Of a DNA stretch of 64,000 bases, positions 38,731 through 49,867 are shown piece after piece. A model generated the notes under the pieces. It was not told where the DNA came from and did no database searches. It saw nothing but the letters and a program-made list of their open reading frames with translations. Position numbers and translations under genes: made by a program. The DNA comes from Sipunculus nudus. Lineage: Eukaryota; Annelida; Sipuncula; Golfingiida; Sipunculidae. The stretch is taken from the NCBI GenBank assembly GCA_026874595.1, contig CM049316.1:76890676-76954675 (forward strand), given 5' to 3'. The first letter of the stretch is position 1. Every line of letters begins with the position of its first letter.

Positions 38731-39708
38731 ATAACATTTTAAAAGAATGTACCCTGATATTGAAATATGATCCAACCCTGATAATTAAATATGATCCACC
38801 ACTGGAAATTCAGGGGTTTATTTCAGTGCTCATATGGAAATTTCCATAAGCACATTAATACAAACAACAGATATTTGCACTAAGAACGATAAAACTGTAC
38901 ATGAGTTTTAAGCATGAAACAACATACACATTGTTTGATGAAATATGTAATGTTTATACGGTGTACCCATACTACATAAGTAGTACCCCCCCCCCCCTTT
39001 CTCATTTCCTTCCCCCACATCTCCTATATTTCTTAAAGAAGACATCGACGAGATGTGAATTGAGAATAGTGGTTATACCTTACCTTAAAACAGAAGATTT
39101 ATGTCATATTTAACAATAAATAAACTTCAGTTAAATACATGTCGTTGAATGGCAAATAGCCATCTTTTAATTACAAATGATAACATTAATGAGATCACAA
39201 AGGTAGATTTACATTTCTCATGATGATGTTAATTAAAAAGAACCAAATATTCCAAAATTTTACTCTATCTATAAGGAATGTATAAGATGTAATGTAACTA
39301 TGATGACTTTCCGTGTATTTTTCATATAAATTTGAGTACCCCAACTTTAACGTAGGATCCGCCCCCGTAACACTAAGAATATTTGGTGGAACTAATAAAA
39401 AAATGAAAATGTATTATCCAAACTTCATCTCCACCAAATTTGGTTCTTTTATCACAATCTGAACAATTCTTCTGTATTTTGTCGTTAACCGCTGCACTAT
39501 TTTCAGATTTTGTATCAGATTTCTAATCAGATGTGTTAGTACTTAGTACATGGGCCTGCATTCACTGGTGCCTCATCCTTGGTACTACAGATATAGATTA
39601 TGGTAATCTGAGCCAAAAGAAATGGTCATGTGTAAGATAATGAAGATAACAGTGTTAAGATATTCTGGGGTGAAGATACCCATGTAACGCAGAGAAGATC
39701 AGGAGATG
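38731..39708. other. Non-coding; RBIS 3' flank
   Basis: A poly-C run is near 38988-38997. GGATCCGCCCCC at 39357-39368 resembles a hAT-type end. This includes the 3' side of RBIS; no clear minus-strand AATAAA is seen within about 300 bases of its stop. Confidence 0.5.
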
Positions 39709-40919
39709 TCACAACTTTGCAAACTCATCAGCAGCAATGTCCATATCCGGCATCTCATCACAATTATCCCTAGAAGACTGTGAAGAAAGAAAAAGAGAGA
39801 AAATATAATTAGCAAATCATTTTAACCAAAGCTTAACTTACTGAAAATGTTATAATTATAATTATTATACACTTCTGTAAAAATTATGGAAGCTTTATTC
39901 TGATTATTTAGAATACTTGCACTTTTTCCTGAATGTTTATTACAATTTTTTTTCCAGATAGCAAATTTATATTGTTATTTACATCATTTACATGATCAAC
40001 TATAAAAACTACAAGTTTAGCACTGTAAGTACCTGTTTTTTTGGGATGACTGTTGATTTCTTGGAGTTTTTCTTATTCACTAACAGTCCCTCTTGTACTT
40101 CAAGGAATCTCCCATCAGCCTCTTCAGTTTTATGCCTTGTTTTGACATTTAACTGAAAGAAGAAAGGCAAGAATTAAGTGAGTTTTAACAATATTTAGCC
40201 AAAAAAATTAGGTATGGTTCTCAGGCACTTTTTTTCAGAAATCAGTGCGGGCAGGCGATATTTTATTTTTTACCTTTTTTGTGTGTTTCATTAAAAATGT
40301 CATATGATCAGGGAAAAGCATGAAAATTACACAATTGTTTTGCTAAACAGGTAAAAGCACTATATAACAAAAGAAATCTGTCCAAATTGTATTATATTAT
40401 CATCTTGAAATATGAAAATCTAAATAAAATATTTTATGAGGGGGGTTTAAATTTATGAGGGGGTGCCGGAGAACCATACCTTTTAATTTTTTTTGTGCCT
40501 AATGAAGTTTTTTTTTAAAAATCCAAAGTAATGTGATATTTTACTCATATACAAAACTTTGCTAAAACTGTTGTAATCTAATAATATTATGATAGACCTC
40601 TTCCACGAGCATGAACACTGTACATAACGGTCATCAGCTGGGTTTGGTTCCTTTGGGAGAGCATTGCGGAATTTGCTAAATGAAAGCAGATTCATGCCAC
40701 AGACAGGAACCCCACCTTCATGATAAGACAGGAATCATTTACCTTTTATCATTTGATATATCAAAAGTCTCTTTTTTGTACAACAACATGATTACTCACC
40801 TTTTTTAAGTTAGTGGTGACTGGTTTCGTTTTATTTTTGGCCTTTGTTGCTTTGGCTCCTGCCACTTTGAATACATTACTTGCCTTTTGTTTTCCTTTTT
40901 GTATGCTGTTTTTACCCAT
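39709..40919 (-). CDS. RBIS: Ribosome biogenesis factor RBIS (C8orf59 homologue), three coding exons
   Basis: The gene encodes a small basic nuclear/nucleolar protein; its human homologue promotes assembly of pre-60S ribosomal subunits. Coding exons, minus strand: 40919-40800 (40 codons), 40152-40033 (40 codons) and 39777-39709 (22 codons plus TGA). All junctions are phase 0 with GT donors and AG acceptors. The predicted 102 residues match the usual length (human about 100). Exon 1 carries the family signature: NVFKVA (15-20) and KAKNKTKPVTTNLKK (26-40). The end, PDMDIAADEFAKL, resembles the conserved acidic C-terminus. The sequence just before the ATG, TTGCAG/GTCATTCAAC, looks like a splice acceptor, so a 5' untranslated exon probably lies further upstream. 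Intron 1 holds a small transposon. Confidence 0.9.
40201..40494. mobile_element. MITE-like inverted-repeat element in RBIS intron 1
   Basis: The left end is an A-rich stretch plus GGTATGGTTCTCAGGCAC (40211-40228). The right end is GTGCCGGAGAACCATACC (40463-40480) plus a T-rich stretch: terminal inverted repeats of 18 bp with one mismatch. Length is 294 bp with no coding. One end of a relative is at 8690-8728. Superfamily undetermined. Confidence 0.75.
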
Positions 40920-41251
40920 GTTGAATGACCTGCAATAAAGATAATAAAACTTAAAAATGCCTGTATAAAATCATGAATTCTTAAATAATGCTGAAAAAAG
41001 CAAAAGGCTGAATGTATCAATATATCCAAAATTGTTGAACAGCTTGATGAACATGTCAATAACATATTTCAGTTAGAAAACTCTACCTGTAAAGTAAAAG
41101 AATGTTGTGCAACAAAACACACCTGATTGGCAGTTCTGCTTCTATTTTTTAAAGAAAAAGTACCAGTACTTTACACTGCTGCAAGTATACCTAGCATGGG
41201 CTTAATTACCTTGCATGGGCTTTCCTAGCATGCCATGATATGATTACGAAA

Positions 41252-41408
41252 ACATGGCCTGTTATATCATAAAACGTGGCCTGTTATATCATAAAACATG
41301 GCCTGTTATATCATAAAACATGGCCTGTTATATCATAAAACATGTCCTGTTATATCATAAAACGTGGCCTGTTATATCATAAAAACATGGCCTGTTATAT
41401 CATAATAA
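41252..41408. repeat. 22-bp minisatellite upstream of RBIS
   Basis: About seven head-to-tail copies of a 22-base unit built on GGCCTGTTATATCATAAAAC. Variation is low (CATGG, CGTGG, CATGT). It lies between RBIS and the family B element. Confidence 0.93.
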
Positions 41409-41463
41409 GCAGATGAAGTGGGAATTTCGAGAGACTAGAAAATAACCTACTATCAAATTAAAA

Positions 41464-44400
41464 CTAGACATTTCTTGGCACCGCAGGTGCCAGAGTATCC
41501 CCAGACATAGTAGGCCCCCCTCCTACAAGAACAGACCCCCATTTTTAGCAGCATATACTGACACTTGGCATATTTATTGTTTATTCCATCTAACGATCCA
41601 CAATCTTGTTGAAGATGTTGGTCCTGTGACCTTGATCTTTTTAAAGATGTGTCCTGTGACCTTGACCTTTGATCTCATAACCCCAAAATCAATTTGGGTC
41701 TTGCTTTTCCAATGGGACATATGCAAGTCAAGTTTGAAATCTATACATCAATAAAGCAGGAATTATCATCCAGAAACTTATTTTTGGACAGATGGCTCCT
41801 GTGACCTTCACCTTTGACCTTGTGACCTCAAAATTGATAGTAATCTTCCTCTCTTGGCAGGAGAACTATATGTGTAAGATGAAAGATATGAGATGAAATG
41901 TTTGACTGAAAATGCATCCACATCTTTTTAAAGATGTGTCCTGTGACCTTGACCTTTGACCTCATGACCCCAAAATCAATTTTGGTCTTACTTTTCCAAT
42001 GGGACATATACAAGTCAAGTTTGAAACACATACATCAATAAAAGCAGGAATTATCATCCAGAAACTAATTTTTGGACATATGGCTCCTGTGACCTTCATC
42101 TTTGACCTTGTGACCTCAAAACTGATAGGGTCTTCCACTCTTGGCAGGTGAACTATATGTGCAAGAGGAAAGATCTGAGATGAATTGTTTGGCTGAAAAT
42201 GCATCCACAATCTTTTTAAAGAGGTTTCCTGTGACCTTGACCTTTGACCTCATGACCCCAAAATCAATTTGGGTCTTGCTTTTCTAATGGGTCAATAACA
42301 AAGCCAAGTTTGAAATCCATACATCAGTAAAAGATGGAATTATCATCCAGAAACTAATTTTTGGACAGATGGCTCCTGTGACCTTCACCTTTGACCTTGT
42401 GACCTCAAAACTGATAGGGTTCTTCCTCTCTTGGCAGGTGAACTATATGTGCAAGATGAAAGACCTGAAATGAAATGTTTGGCTGAAAATGCATCCACAT
42501 CTTTTTAAAGATGTGTCCTTGACCTTTGACCTCATGACCCCAAAATCAATTTGGGTCTTGCTTTTCCAATGGGACATATATAAGTCAAGTTTGAAATCCA
42601 TACATCAATAAAAGCAGGAATTATCATCCAGAAACTAATTTTTGGACATATGGCTCCTGTGACCTTCACCTTTGACCTTGTGACCTCAAAATTGATAGGG
42701 GTTTTTCACTCTTGGCAGGTGAACTATATGTGCAAGATGAAAGATCTGAGATGAATTGTTTGGCTGAAAATGCATCCACAATCTTTTTATAGAGGTTTCC
42801 TGTGACCTTGACCTTTGACCTCATGACCCCAAATTCAATTCCGGTCTTGCTTTTCCAATGGGTCAAGTACAAGTCAAGTTTGAAATCCAAACATCAATAA
42901 AAGAAGGAATTATCATCCAGAAACTAATTTTTGGACAGATGGCTCCTGTGACCTTCACCTTTGACCTTGTGACCTCAAATCTGATAGGGTTCTTCCTCTC
43001 TTGGCAGGTGAACTATATGTGCAAGATGAAAGACCTGAGATGAAATGTTTGGCTGAAAATGCATCCACATCTTTTTAAAGATGTGACCTTGACCTTTGAC
43101 CTCATGACCCCAAAATCAATTTAGGTCTTGCTTTTCCAATGGGACATATATAAGTCAAGTTTGAAATCCATACATCAATAAAAGCAGGAATTATCATCCA
43201 GACACTAATTTTTGGACATATGGCTCCTGTGACCTTCACCTTTGACCTTGTGACCTCAAAATTGATAGGGGTCTTCCACTCTTGGCAGGTGAACTATATG
43301 TGCAAGATGAAAGATCTGAGATGAATTGTTTGGCTGAAAATGCATCCACAATCTTTTTATAGAGGTTTCCTGTGACCTTGACCTTTGACCTTATGACCCC
43401 AAATTCCATTCCGGTCTTGCTTTTCCAATGGGTCAAATTCAAGTCAAGTTTTGAAATCCAAACATCAATAAAAGAAGGAATTATCATCCAGAAACTAATT
43501 TTTGGACAGATGGCTCCTGTGACCTTCACCTTTGACCTTGTGACCTCAAAATTGATAGGGTTCTTCCTCTCTTGGCAGGTGAACTATATGTGCAAGATGA
43601 AAGGTCTGAGATGAAATGTTTGGCTGAAAATGCATCCACATCTTTTTAAAGATGTGTCCTGTGACCTTGACCTTTGACCTCATGACCCCAAAATCAATTT
43701 GGGTCTTGCTTTTCCAATGGGACATATATAAGTCAAGTTTGAAATCCATACATCAATAAAAGCAGGAATTATGATCCAGAAACTAATTTTTGGACATATG
43801 GCTCCTGTGACCTTCACCTTTGACCTTGTGACCTCAAAATTGATAGGGGTCTTCCACTCTTGGCAGGTGAACTATATGTGCAAGATGAAAGATCTGAGAT
43901 GAATTGTTTGGCTGAAAATGCATCCACAATCTTTTTATAGAGGTTTCCTGTGACCTTGACCTTTGACCTCATGACCCCAAAATCAATTTGAGTCTTGCTT
44001 TTTCAATGGGACATATATAAGTCAATTTTGAAATCATTACATCAATAAAAGCAGGAATTATCATCCAGAAACTAATTTTTGGACAGATAGCTCCTGTGGC
44101 CTTGACCTTTGACCTTGTGACCCCAAAATTTATATGGATCATCCATTATTGGCAAGTGAGCTATATATTCAAGATGGAAGACCTGGGATGAAAGTTTGGC
44201 TTAAAATGCATCCAAAGTATCTTTTAAAATGCCAGTCCAGTGACCTTCACCTTTGACCTCATGACCCTAGAACCTATAGGGTTCTTACTTTAGTGGTGGG
44301 CCATACATAAGTCATGTTTGAAATCCATATGGCTATCAACACTGGAGATATCATAAGAGGTGTGTGATTTTCACCATATATGGCAATATTCAAGGTCAAG

Positions 44401-44867
44401 GCCACTATCATAGGAAAGGTTATGACCCCAATTTAAATAAGCATCATCCCATAACCCATACCTATGTATATGCATAATATAAAAGAAATCTGTCCATTAG
44501 TTTTTGACTTATAATGCTCACAGTGCTGTAAGGTGGCAATTTAGGGGGTATTAAACGGCACGAAAAAAAGTAAAGAATAATAGGTGGCGCCACCAGTTTC
44601 TGGAACATGACAACCCTATCCATGATCTTCCATCAACTTGATTTTGGGATAAATCCATGCAAGATTTCTTGAGATATTAAAGAATTTGTGTGATTTTCCC
44701 CAAAATTGGACCTATTCAAGGTCAAGGACACTCTCCTAGTAAAGGTCATGACCTCATTTTAAATAGGCGTCGTCCTCTTACCCATATCTATACATATACC
44801 AAGTTTGGTAAAGTTCCGTGAAATATTTTTTGGGTTATCGCGCCAACAAGATTCATATGCGGCGGCA

Positions 44868-44910
<43 letters not shown>

Positions 44911-44955
44911 GACCGGTATGAAAACATAGTATCCCCCGACTTTGTCTGGGGATAC
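41464..44955 (-). mobile_element. Helitron-like family B, complete copy (3.5 kb) with 288-bp tandem core
   Basis: The left end CTAGA (41464) follows AAA; perfect palindrome GGCACC-GCA-GGTGCC (41477-41491); arm GTATCCCCAGAC (41495-41506). The core is about nine units of 281-289 bp, arranged as alternating subtypes (dimers of 570-578 bp). Each unit holds TGACCTTTGACCT and a related half-unit. Then GGTGGCGCCACC (44583-44594), a GGC tract and a terminal hairpin at 44929-44955: inner GTATCCCCCGAC, loop TTT, outer GTCTGGGGATAC, with a mismatch at base nine. The outer arm is the exact reverse complement of the left arm. No coding; the frames here are repeat shadows. Confidence 0.8.
44862..44911 (+). 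repeat. (GGC)n trinucleotide tract
   Basis: About sixteen GGC units just inside the family B hairpin end. A shorter CGG run occupies the same place in the family A copy (23886-23898). The minus-strand polyproline frame is an artefact. Confidence 0.95.
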
Positions 44956-46461
44956 AATAATATTGATCATCACAGCTTCTTTTCAGTGATCCTTTAAAAA
45001 CAATTTCCCCGACTCTTGGAAATTAGAATTATGTAAGGACCAAATGAGGTGACATCAATATCTCCAGACACATTCAATTCAATGTTTACGTAATCATGTG
45101 TAAGATATGTAATAGTTAGTTTAAGTTAATGGCTTTTGTCATTGTAAAACATCTAACTTCCATGCTAAATTATTTACTGGAATTGCTATTTGTTTATATA
45201 ATGTACTCCACTATGAAATTTATCAATTTTTATTTTAGTTCTCCTGTAGGACTAGTTTCTCTTTATAAAAAGTGACATTATTTAACTTCATAATACTATG
45301 AATAACATGGGTCATGGCGCTCAGCTGAATGTGACAGATATAATTGTATCATCATTGTTGTATGTAGGTCTGAAAGATTTCATTTTGACAGAAGTTATTT
45401 TTGGTTAAATTATGTAGTTGAGCGGAATAGTAATATAGAAGTAACAGTATCTCAAATATGTACAAGAATGTGTGTCTAAAATATTGCTTTGGGAATGACC
45501 AGATGTTGTAAATTGCAGAGGAAGGAAGTGGAGATTTGCAAGTATAAAAATACACATTTAATAAATCAAAACAATTATGGAAAAGTAGAAAACTGATATG
45601 TTTTGGGAAGCAGCTGTTGCTGAATGGGAGAGGAAATAGAATGTTTCAAAAAGTATCTATTGAGAAGAAATGGTAGATTAAGCTATGAGAAGTTGCCATG
45701 TTTGATCTGAGCTGAAGAATGGGGGATTGTTGCTAATAATATCTTGTGATCTGATCATGTATTTTCTAATGCTGAAACCGCAAAAGGCCCTGCTAACTCA
45801 TGCCAATCGAATATTAAATACATATTGCTGAACTAAAACTGTGCACTTTTATGGAGTGTTTCAACTTTAGCTTTAGGAGTCTCTAATGATCAGATATTTC
45901 TGGAAGTATCATTATTTCAGCTATGTGACAGCAATATGTCCATAAAATAACCATGGGAATGAATGAACACCTGTCAATAGCATAAGAAAGAAAGTGGGGA
46001 TTAACATCTACAATACAATTTTAATTTATTGATTTAAATAAAAAGCTGTGAACAAATCCATTTTCAAATGAGTATACACTATATCTGATAAGTATATATT
46101 GTAATGTGTAATGCATGAAAATAGTTGTATTAAACTATTTAATAGTACACCTGAACATTTCCCTATTTGGCCCATCTGGAACATGAATGTTATAAAGTAA
46201 CTGATATTTTATAAGTATTTTAAAATATGTTATATAAGCACATAAATGGGGGGAGTGGGGGAGGGAGGTGATTAATTAACTTAAACATATCAGGCTATAG
46301 CAGTTTGTGAATATGAGATCTACACTATTACCATGATCATTAGTTGGTTTTTTAATAAGCTGTCGACAGTTCAGCAGTTTACACTATCCAACTGATTCCA
46401 TTGTTTTTAAATAAATACAAACATAATGTTCCCATCCTACATGTGGAAGGACCTGATTAGT

Positions 46462-46477
46462 GGGGGGGGGGGGGGGG
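46462..46477 (+). repeat. Poly-G tract
   Basis: A run of about 16 Gs; a comparable G run lies at the collinear position of the other family D copy (29678-29692). Confidence 0.9.
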
Positions 46478-47116
46478 ATAAGAGTTTAAAAACATCTTTG
46501 TACCTCTGTAAATTCTTTTTCTTTATTTACCAGTAATAAATTTTATGCAGTGGCCAGAAGAATATTTCCCAAACAAATACTCAGTGGCAGGGAGTGAGGA
46601 AAGTTACAACATCTTTGCATAAACATACAGGATAAAAAATTTAATCCAAAAGGGCTTTCATGTAAAAAAAGTTTTATTCATAATTATTGAATATTTAAAA
46701 ACAGACAGAGGGATAGAAAAACAAAGCAAATCACTTAAATTCCCATTCTACTGAGGCAGAAAAATACTGAAAGCTCCTCATTTTTTAATACATCATTTTT
46801 TTGTTAAGGGAAATTTTGGACAAAATTTATAAATTTAACTATACATTTACAGTATATATCAATTACATTTGAAAATTCAAGTTGATTAACAATTCTAAAT
46901 TGCATCAACATTTATAGTTAATCTGCTCATGCAACATCACATTATAAACACAGATGTATTTATTTTGTCTAATAAAATATTTATCCAAAATATATTTTGA
47001 AATTTGCAAAATAATGAATATCTGGAAAATAACACTTGATTCAGGAAAAGTTGTATACATTGGATCGGAAACGGCAATGCAATTAAAGAATGTAACTAAT
47101 GCAACATATCTGGTTT

Positions 47117-47157
47117 GGTGGTGGTGGTGGTGGTTGGGGGGGGGGGGGGGGGGGGGT
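47117..47157 (+). repeat. (TGG)n followed by a poly-G run
   Basis: Several TGG units and then about 20 Gs inside the family D copy. It is a potential quadruplex former and prone to assembly error. Confidence 0.9.
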
Positions 47158-47756
47158 TGCCACATGATTCTACATTTGTAAAAGCAGTGTTGCATCACTA
47201 ATATGTTTACCCAGACAAGGCTGTAGGGACCAGACATGGCTGGTCTGGAGGTTCAAAATGTAAATTCATTAGAGCTTCAGAAAAACTTCAATAACTAGAA
47301 TAATTTTTAAACTTTTACTTTCAAATTTCAAAGTTTAACAGATCAATCCTATATATATACCCACTGTTTCTTACAAGAAAAAAACGTGCCATGGTAAAAC
47401 TTGGGCAAAATTTAAGGTACCAATTTTATATTTTTTTATATTTAAAAAAAAAATTTAACAGATTTTGATCTAATTTTTAGTATACAATTAAATTTCGATT
47501 ATTTATATTGTATTACTGAAAAAAAGTCCCTAGCTTTAACACTTTTTCTCTTAAGTGACCAAATATCTTTTTTTATTTTTTACAAAGATCATTATGTTTT
47601 GGGCCATAACTTTTTAAAATTATATAATATTGACTTAATTTCTGGCATGTACATAGGAACTATATAGAGGAATATTTATGGTAAATATGAAGAAAACCAG
47701 ATGAGTGGTTTTGATAATAATCAGTCCTGAAGTGTGAAAATAGATTTTTAATAAAA

Positions 47757-49646
47757 CAAGTGACCCATGGGTCATGACGCTCAGCTGACTGGGAAGAGAT
47801 TTGCAAAAGGAAATTTTATCATCTGAATGGTAGTATATACCCATTCAACTGAAGAATCAAACAGATTAACCAATAGGCTGAGATTGTGTCTGAATTAATA
47901 TATCTAAAAAATAGAGAAAAAATGCGTAAACTTTAAAAAAATACAGGTGGCACCACCAGTCTGCAGAAACTAATAAAAACACTTAATGGTCAATATCCAT
48001 GCAAAGAAGCATGGTGGTCTCTGGATTAGTTGTTCAGATACTTTAGTTTTTGTATCAAATTTTCCATTACTCTGAGGGATACTTTGGAGTCCTATAGCTT
48101 TGAGAATATGGGTAACAGAGACCTAATTTCAGGTTTCCACAGACACTTTTCATGGGCCTCCTTGCATGACAAGAATGAAGATTCTAGGTCCAGTTGTTAC
48201 AATTTGTACCCTGTTGACAGATAACTAAATCTTTATAGGTTTCAAAAATAGAGAAAAAATTTGTAAAAATTTAAATAAAAATAGAGGTGGCTCACCCAGT
48301 CTGCTTTAACTGATGGAACACGTCATGATCAATATGTATGCCAAAAATCATGAGCATCAGTGTTTAGTTATTGAGATACTTGAGTTTTTGTATCAAATGT
48401 TCCATTATTCCGAGCTGTACTTTAGAGTGCCATAGCTCAAATGATATGGGTAACAGAGACCTAATTTCAGATGTCCATGGAGACTTTTCATGGGTCTCCC
48501 TGTGTGTCAAGAATAAAGATTCTAGGTCAAGTCATTACAATTTGTACCCTGTTGACAGATATCTACATCCTTAAAGGTCTCATAAATAGGGAAAAAAATT
48601 GTAAAAATTTGAAAAAATACAGGTGGCACCACCAGTCTGCAGGAAATGATGGAACACCTCTTGATCAATATGTATGCCAAAAATCATGACCATCTGTATT
48701 GTAGTTATTGAGATGTTGCATTTTTTTAAATCAAATTTTCCATTATTCTGGGGGGTAATTGGGAGCCCCACAGCTCAAATGATATGGGTAACAGAGACCT
48801 TATTTCAGGTTTCCATGGAGACTTTTCATAGGTCTCTCACTGTGTCAAGAATGAAGGTTCTAGGTCCAGTCTTAACGATTTGTGCCCTGTTAACAGATGT
48901 CAACATTTTTAAAGACCTCAAAAACAGAGAAAACAATTCGTAAAGAATCGAAAAATACAGGTGGCGCCACCAGTCTGCAGAAACTGATGAAACATCCCAT
49001 GATCAATATGTATGCTAAAAATCATGACCATCAGTGATGTAGTTAATGAGATATTGAAGTTTTTGTATGAAATTTTTCACTATTCTGGGGGGTACTTTGG
49101 GGCCCCATAGCTCAAAGGATTTGGGTAACAGAGACCTAATTTCTGGTTTCCATGGAGACTTTTTATAGGTCACTCACTGTGTCAAGAATGAAGATTCTAG
49201 GTCCAGTCTTTACGATTTGTGCCGTGTTAACAGTTGTTCACATTTTTAAAGGTCTAAAAAATAGAGAAAAAAATTCGTAAAAAATCTAAAAATACAGGTG
49301 GCGCCACCAGTCTGCAGGAACTGATGGAACATCTCATGATAAATATGTATGCCAAAAATCATAACCATCAGTGATGTAGTTAATGAGATATTAAAGTTTT
49401 TGTATGAAATTTTTTACTATTCTGGGGGGTACTTTGGGGCAAAATAGCTCGAAGGATATAGGTAACAGAGACCTAATTTCTCGTTTCCAAGGAGATTTTT
49501 CATTGACCTCTCAGAATGTAAAGTTACAAGATTCTAAGTCCAGCGGTTACGATTTGTGCCAGGTTAACGGACAGACAGACGGACAGACTGACGACGGACA
49601 AAGAGTGATCGCTATAGCTCAGCATGACTGAAAGTCAGCTGAGCTA
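47757..49646 (-). mobile_element. Helitron-like element with 338-bp core nested inside a family D copy
   Basis: The left end CAAG (47757) follows AAAA; perfect palindrome TGACCCATGGGTCA (47761-47774); arm GCTCAGCTGACT (47779-47790). The core has five units of 336-340 bp marked by GGTGGCACCACCAGTCTGC or GGTGGCGCCACC (47945, 48281, 48621, 48960, 49297). A CAGACGGACAG tract precedes the terminal hairpin 49615-49646: inner TAGCTCAGCATGACT, loop GAA, outer AGTCAGCTGAGCTA, with one bulged base. The outer arm matches the left arm for 12 bases. No coding. Confidence 0.8.
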
Positions 49647-49867
49647 AAAATTGAGGTATTTCCTTAATATCTCGAAGGAACAAAGTCTTATTGACCCAAT
49701 TTTTGGCATGGTAGGAGATCTTGGGGACATCTAACAGTATGCCAAATTTCAGATTCGTAGATCAAATGGTGTCGAAACATGCCAGTCTTATGGATAGACG
49801 GATGGACTTCCGGATGACGGACAATGGACCACGACTAAAGCTCAGATGACTTATAGTCAGCCGAGCT

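Larger units (their letters stand above)
45304..49867 (-). mobile_element. Helitron-like family D, copy interrupted by a nested element
   Basis: The left end is slightly truncated (CATGGGTCATGGC, then arm GCTCAGCTGA at 45319-45328). The right end hairpin is at 49839-49867 with inner AGCTCAGATGACT, loop TAT and outer AGTCAGCCGAGCT. It is collinear with the copy at 28840-32918 through shared blocks such as CCATTCTACTGAG, GGCAAAATTTAAGGTACCAA and GAGGAATATTTATGGTAAA. It is interrupted at 47757-49646 by another element of the same architecture. Confidence 0.72.

Noticed and set aside
42666-43749. Overlapping frames with VKVTG repeats on both strands
   Set aside because: Both strands are open because of the 288-bp repeat; they are shadows of the family B core.
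44788-44973. Polyproline frame on the minus strand
   Set aside because: Translation of the (GGC)n tract in a Helitron-like element.
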